Assembly (NCBI GenBank): GCA_948439995.1
Contig: CAOJNP010000008.1
Location: 1 to 44,514 of the forward strand
From: an uncultured Erysipelotrichaceae bacterium
Lineage (GTDB): Bacteria > Bacillota_I > Bacilli_A > RF39 > UBA660
DNA length: 44,514 nucleotides
Reading direction: 5' to 3'
The position numbers and the translations under genes were made by a program. Position 1 is the first letter of the stretch; each line of letters opens with the position of its first letter. Of this stretch, positions 43,981-44,514 are shown one piece after another. The notes under the pieces were generated by a model. It did no database searches. It worked only from the letters and a program-made list of their open reading frames with translations, and was not told where the DNA came from.

Positions 43981-43997
43981 ATACATTTCAATTCATT

Positions 43998-44028
43998 AAA
44001 AAATTCACTTTTAAAGAAAATGAATTTT
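43998..44028 (-). terminator. Rho-independent terminator of the FGE-like gene
   Basis: Minus strand AAAATTCA-TTTT/AAAA-G-TGAATTTT hairpin followed by T, overlapping the stop codon region at 44028. Confidence 0.7.
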
Positions 44029-44514
44029 TATATTGCTAAAACAATTCGATAAGCACTACCTTTTATCGGTGAATAACCATTGTAATCTGTACTAAATAAT
44101 CCCGCTTCTGATCCTATCACTGGAGTACCTCCACGTATAAAAACAGGTTGCCCATTACTCACAAAAGTCATACCATCTGCATACCAAGAATTAATAACTC
44201 TTTGATAAGAATTATAAGTCATTAAAGTAAATGGACCAGTCTCACCTGTTGCATCTCCTAAAATTCTTCTATCAAAACGTTCTCGTGATGCTGCATAAAG
44301 ATATGAGTCATAATATTTTTTTTCGGGAAAAGAGATTCCGGTTGCATTTCCACTGGTATTACAATAAGGACCAGAAAAACCATTTGGTATTTCTGAAGAT
44401 TGTCCTGCACATGGTAAGCCATTTGTATATAACATTATTCCCATAACAAATTCGAATCTTCCTCCACTCATATCATAGATTCCAGAAATATTATTTGTTG
44501 TACTTGCTAAATAT
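44028..44514 (-). CDS. Surface-type protein with FGE/SUMF1-like C-terminal domain (5' part outside window)
   Basis: Partial: the frame stays open to the window edge, reading YLASTTNNISGIYDMSGGRF and onward, so the methionine at 44471 is internal. The pattern M-S-G-G-x-x-E-[FY]-V near the fragment start, W-Y-A-D-G in the middle, V-F-I-R-G-G, G-S-E-A-G-L-F and the final AYRIVLA matches the C-terminal half of formylglycine-generating-enzyme-like (FGE-sulfatase) folds. In gut Bacillota such domains often end long secreted or prepilin-like proteins. Catalytic cysteines of true FGE are not evident, so a binding or variable surface role is more likely. Two cysteines (LPCAG, PYCNT) could be paired. 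Confidence 0.6.
   Translation of the reverse strand, partial: YLASTTNNISGIYDMSGGRFEFVMGIMLYTNGLPCAGQSSEIPNGFSGPYCNTSGNATGISFPEKKYYDSYLYAASRERFDRRILGDATGETGPFTLMTYNSYQRVINSWYADGMTFVSNGQPVFIRGGTPVIGSEAGLFSTDYNGYSPIKGSAYRIVLAI

Noticed and set aside
1-44514. CRISPR arrays, insertion sequences, prophage or integrase sites
   Set aside because: I saw no regularly spaced repeats, transposase, integrase or phage structural genes.

Overview
The window is a chromosomal segment from a very AT-rich Gram-positive-type bacterium, most likely an uncultured low-GC Bacillota (Bacilli-like or related gut lineage). The evidence is a PolC polymerase next to a DnaE polymerase, Bce-type and Lia-type envelope-stress genes, PASTA kinase PrkC with phosphatase PrpC, rpmF next to yceD, polA next to mutM, and sigma-A promoters that are often extended -10 (TGn-TATAAT). 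The genetic code is standard: TGG encodes Trp, and TGA is a genuine stop in several ATGA-overlapping gene pairs. I see no phage, insertion sequence or CRISPR array. This is mostly a housekeeping region with a cell-envelope cluster.

Layout. 1-90: 3' end of tRNA-Arg(UCU) and its terminator. 212-4098: murD, the rpmF-yceD pair divergent from tmcAL, and a DnaQ-like exonuclease. 4092-7563: polA followed by mutM, which is interrupted by an in-frame TGA. 7573-10180: a LysR regulator divergent from a small SpoT/MESH1-like HD hydrolase, then a DUF3419/BtaA-like protein. 10206-17694: a tandem dnaE-polC operon. 17749-20864: a HelD-like RNA polymerase-recycling motor with a structured leader, then a transglutaminase-fold protein. 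20874-26139: rpmB, converging with the operon rlmN-prpC-prkC-rsgA-rpe, the arrangement known from Bacillus. 26206-29844: a coiled-coil protein, a DUF362 protein, a membrane phosphodiester glycosidase (NAGPA) and a small membrane-anchored protein. 29867-33281: a three-gene ABC-2 exporter with a possible 26-residue membrane peptide in its leader. 33320-36543: LiaF-like and DUF4097 proteins downstream of pyrG, which has a terminator in its leader. 36580-41067: a complete Bce-type peptide sensing and detoxification module (bceA-bceB-bceR-bceS). 41071-43980: DD-carboxypeptidase, an unknown anchored protein and fmt. The right edge holds the C-terminal part of a surface-type protein with an FGE/sulfatase-modifying-like domain.

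How the genes work together. Replication and repair functions (polA, polC, dnaE, exonuclease, the broken mutM), translation functions (rpmF, rpmB, tmcAL, rlmN, rsgA, fmt, tRNA) and cell-wall functions (murD, DD-carboxypeptidase, PrkC/PrpC, Bce, LiaF/DUF4097, ABC-2 exporter) are interleaved. The most notable observations are: ribosomal protein L32 carrying an N-terminal extension that copies the Prp-protease cleavage motif of L27, with the predicted cut leaving exactly the normal mature L32 N-terminus; the nonsense codon in mutM; a terminator-type attenuator in the pyrG leader; and a candidate small membrane protein in the ABC leader. I found no convincing wholly new multi-gene system.
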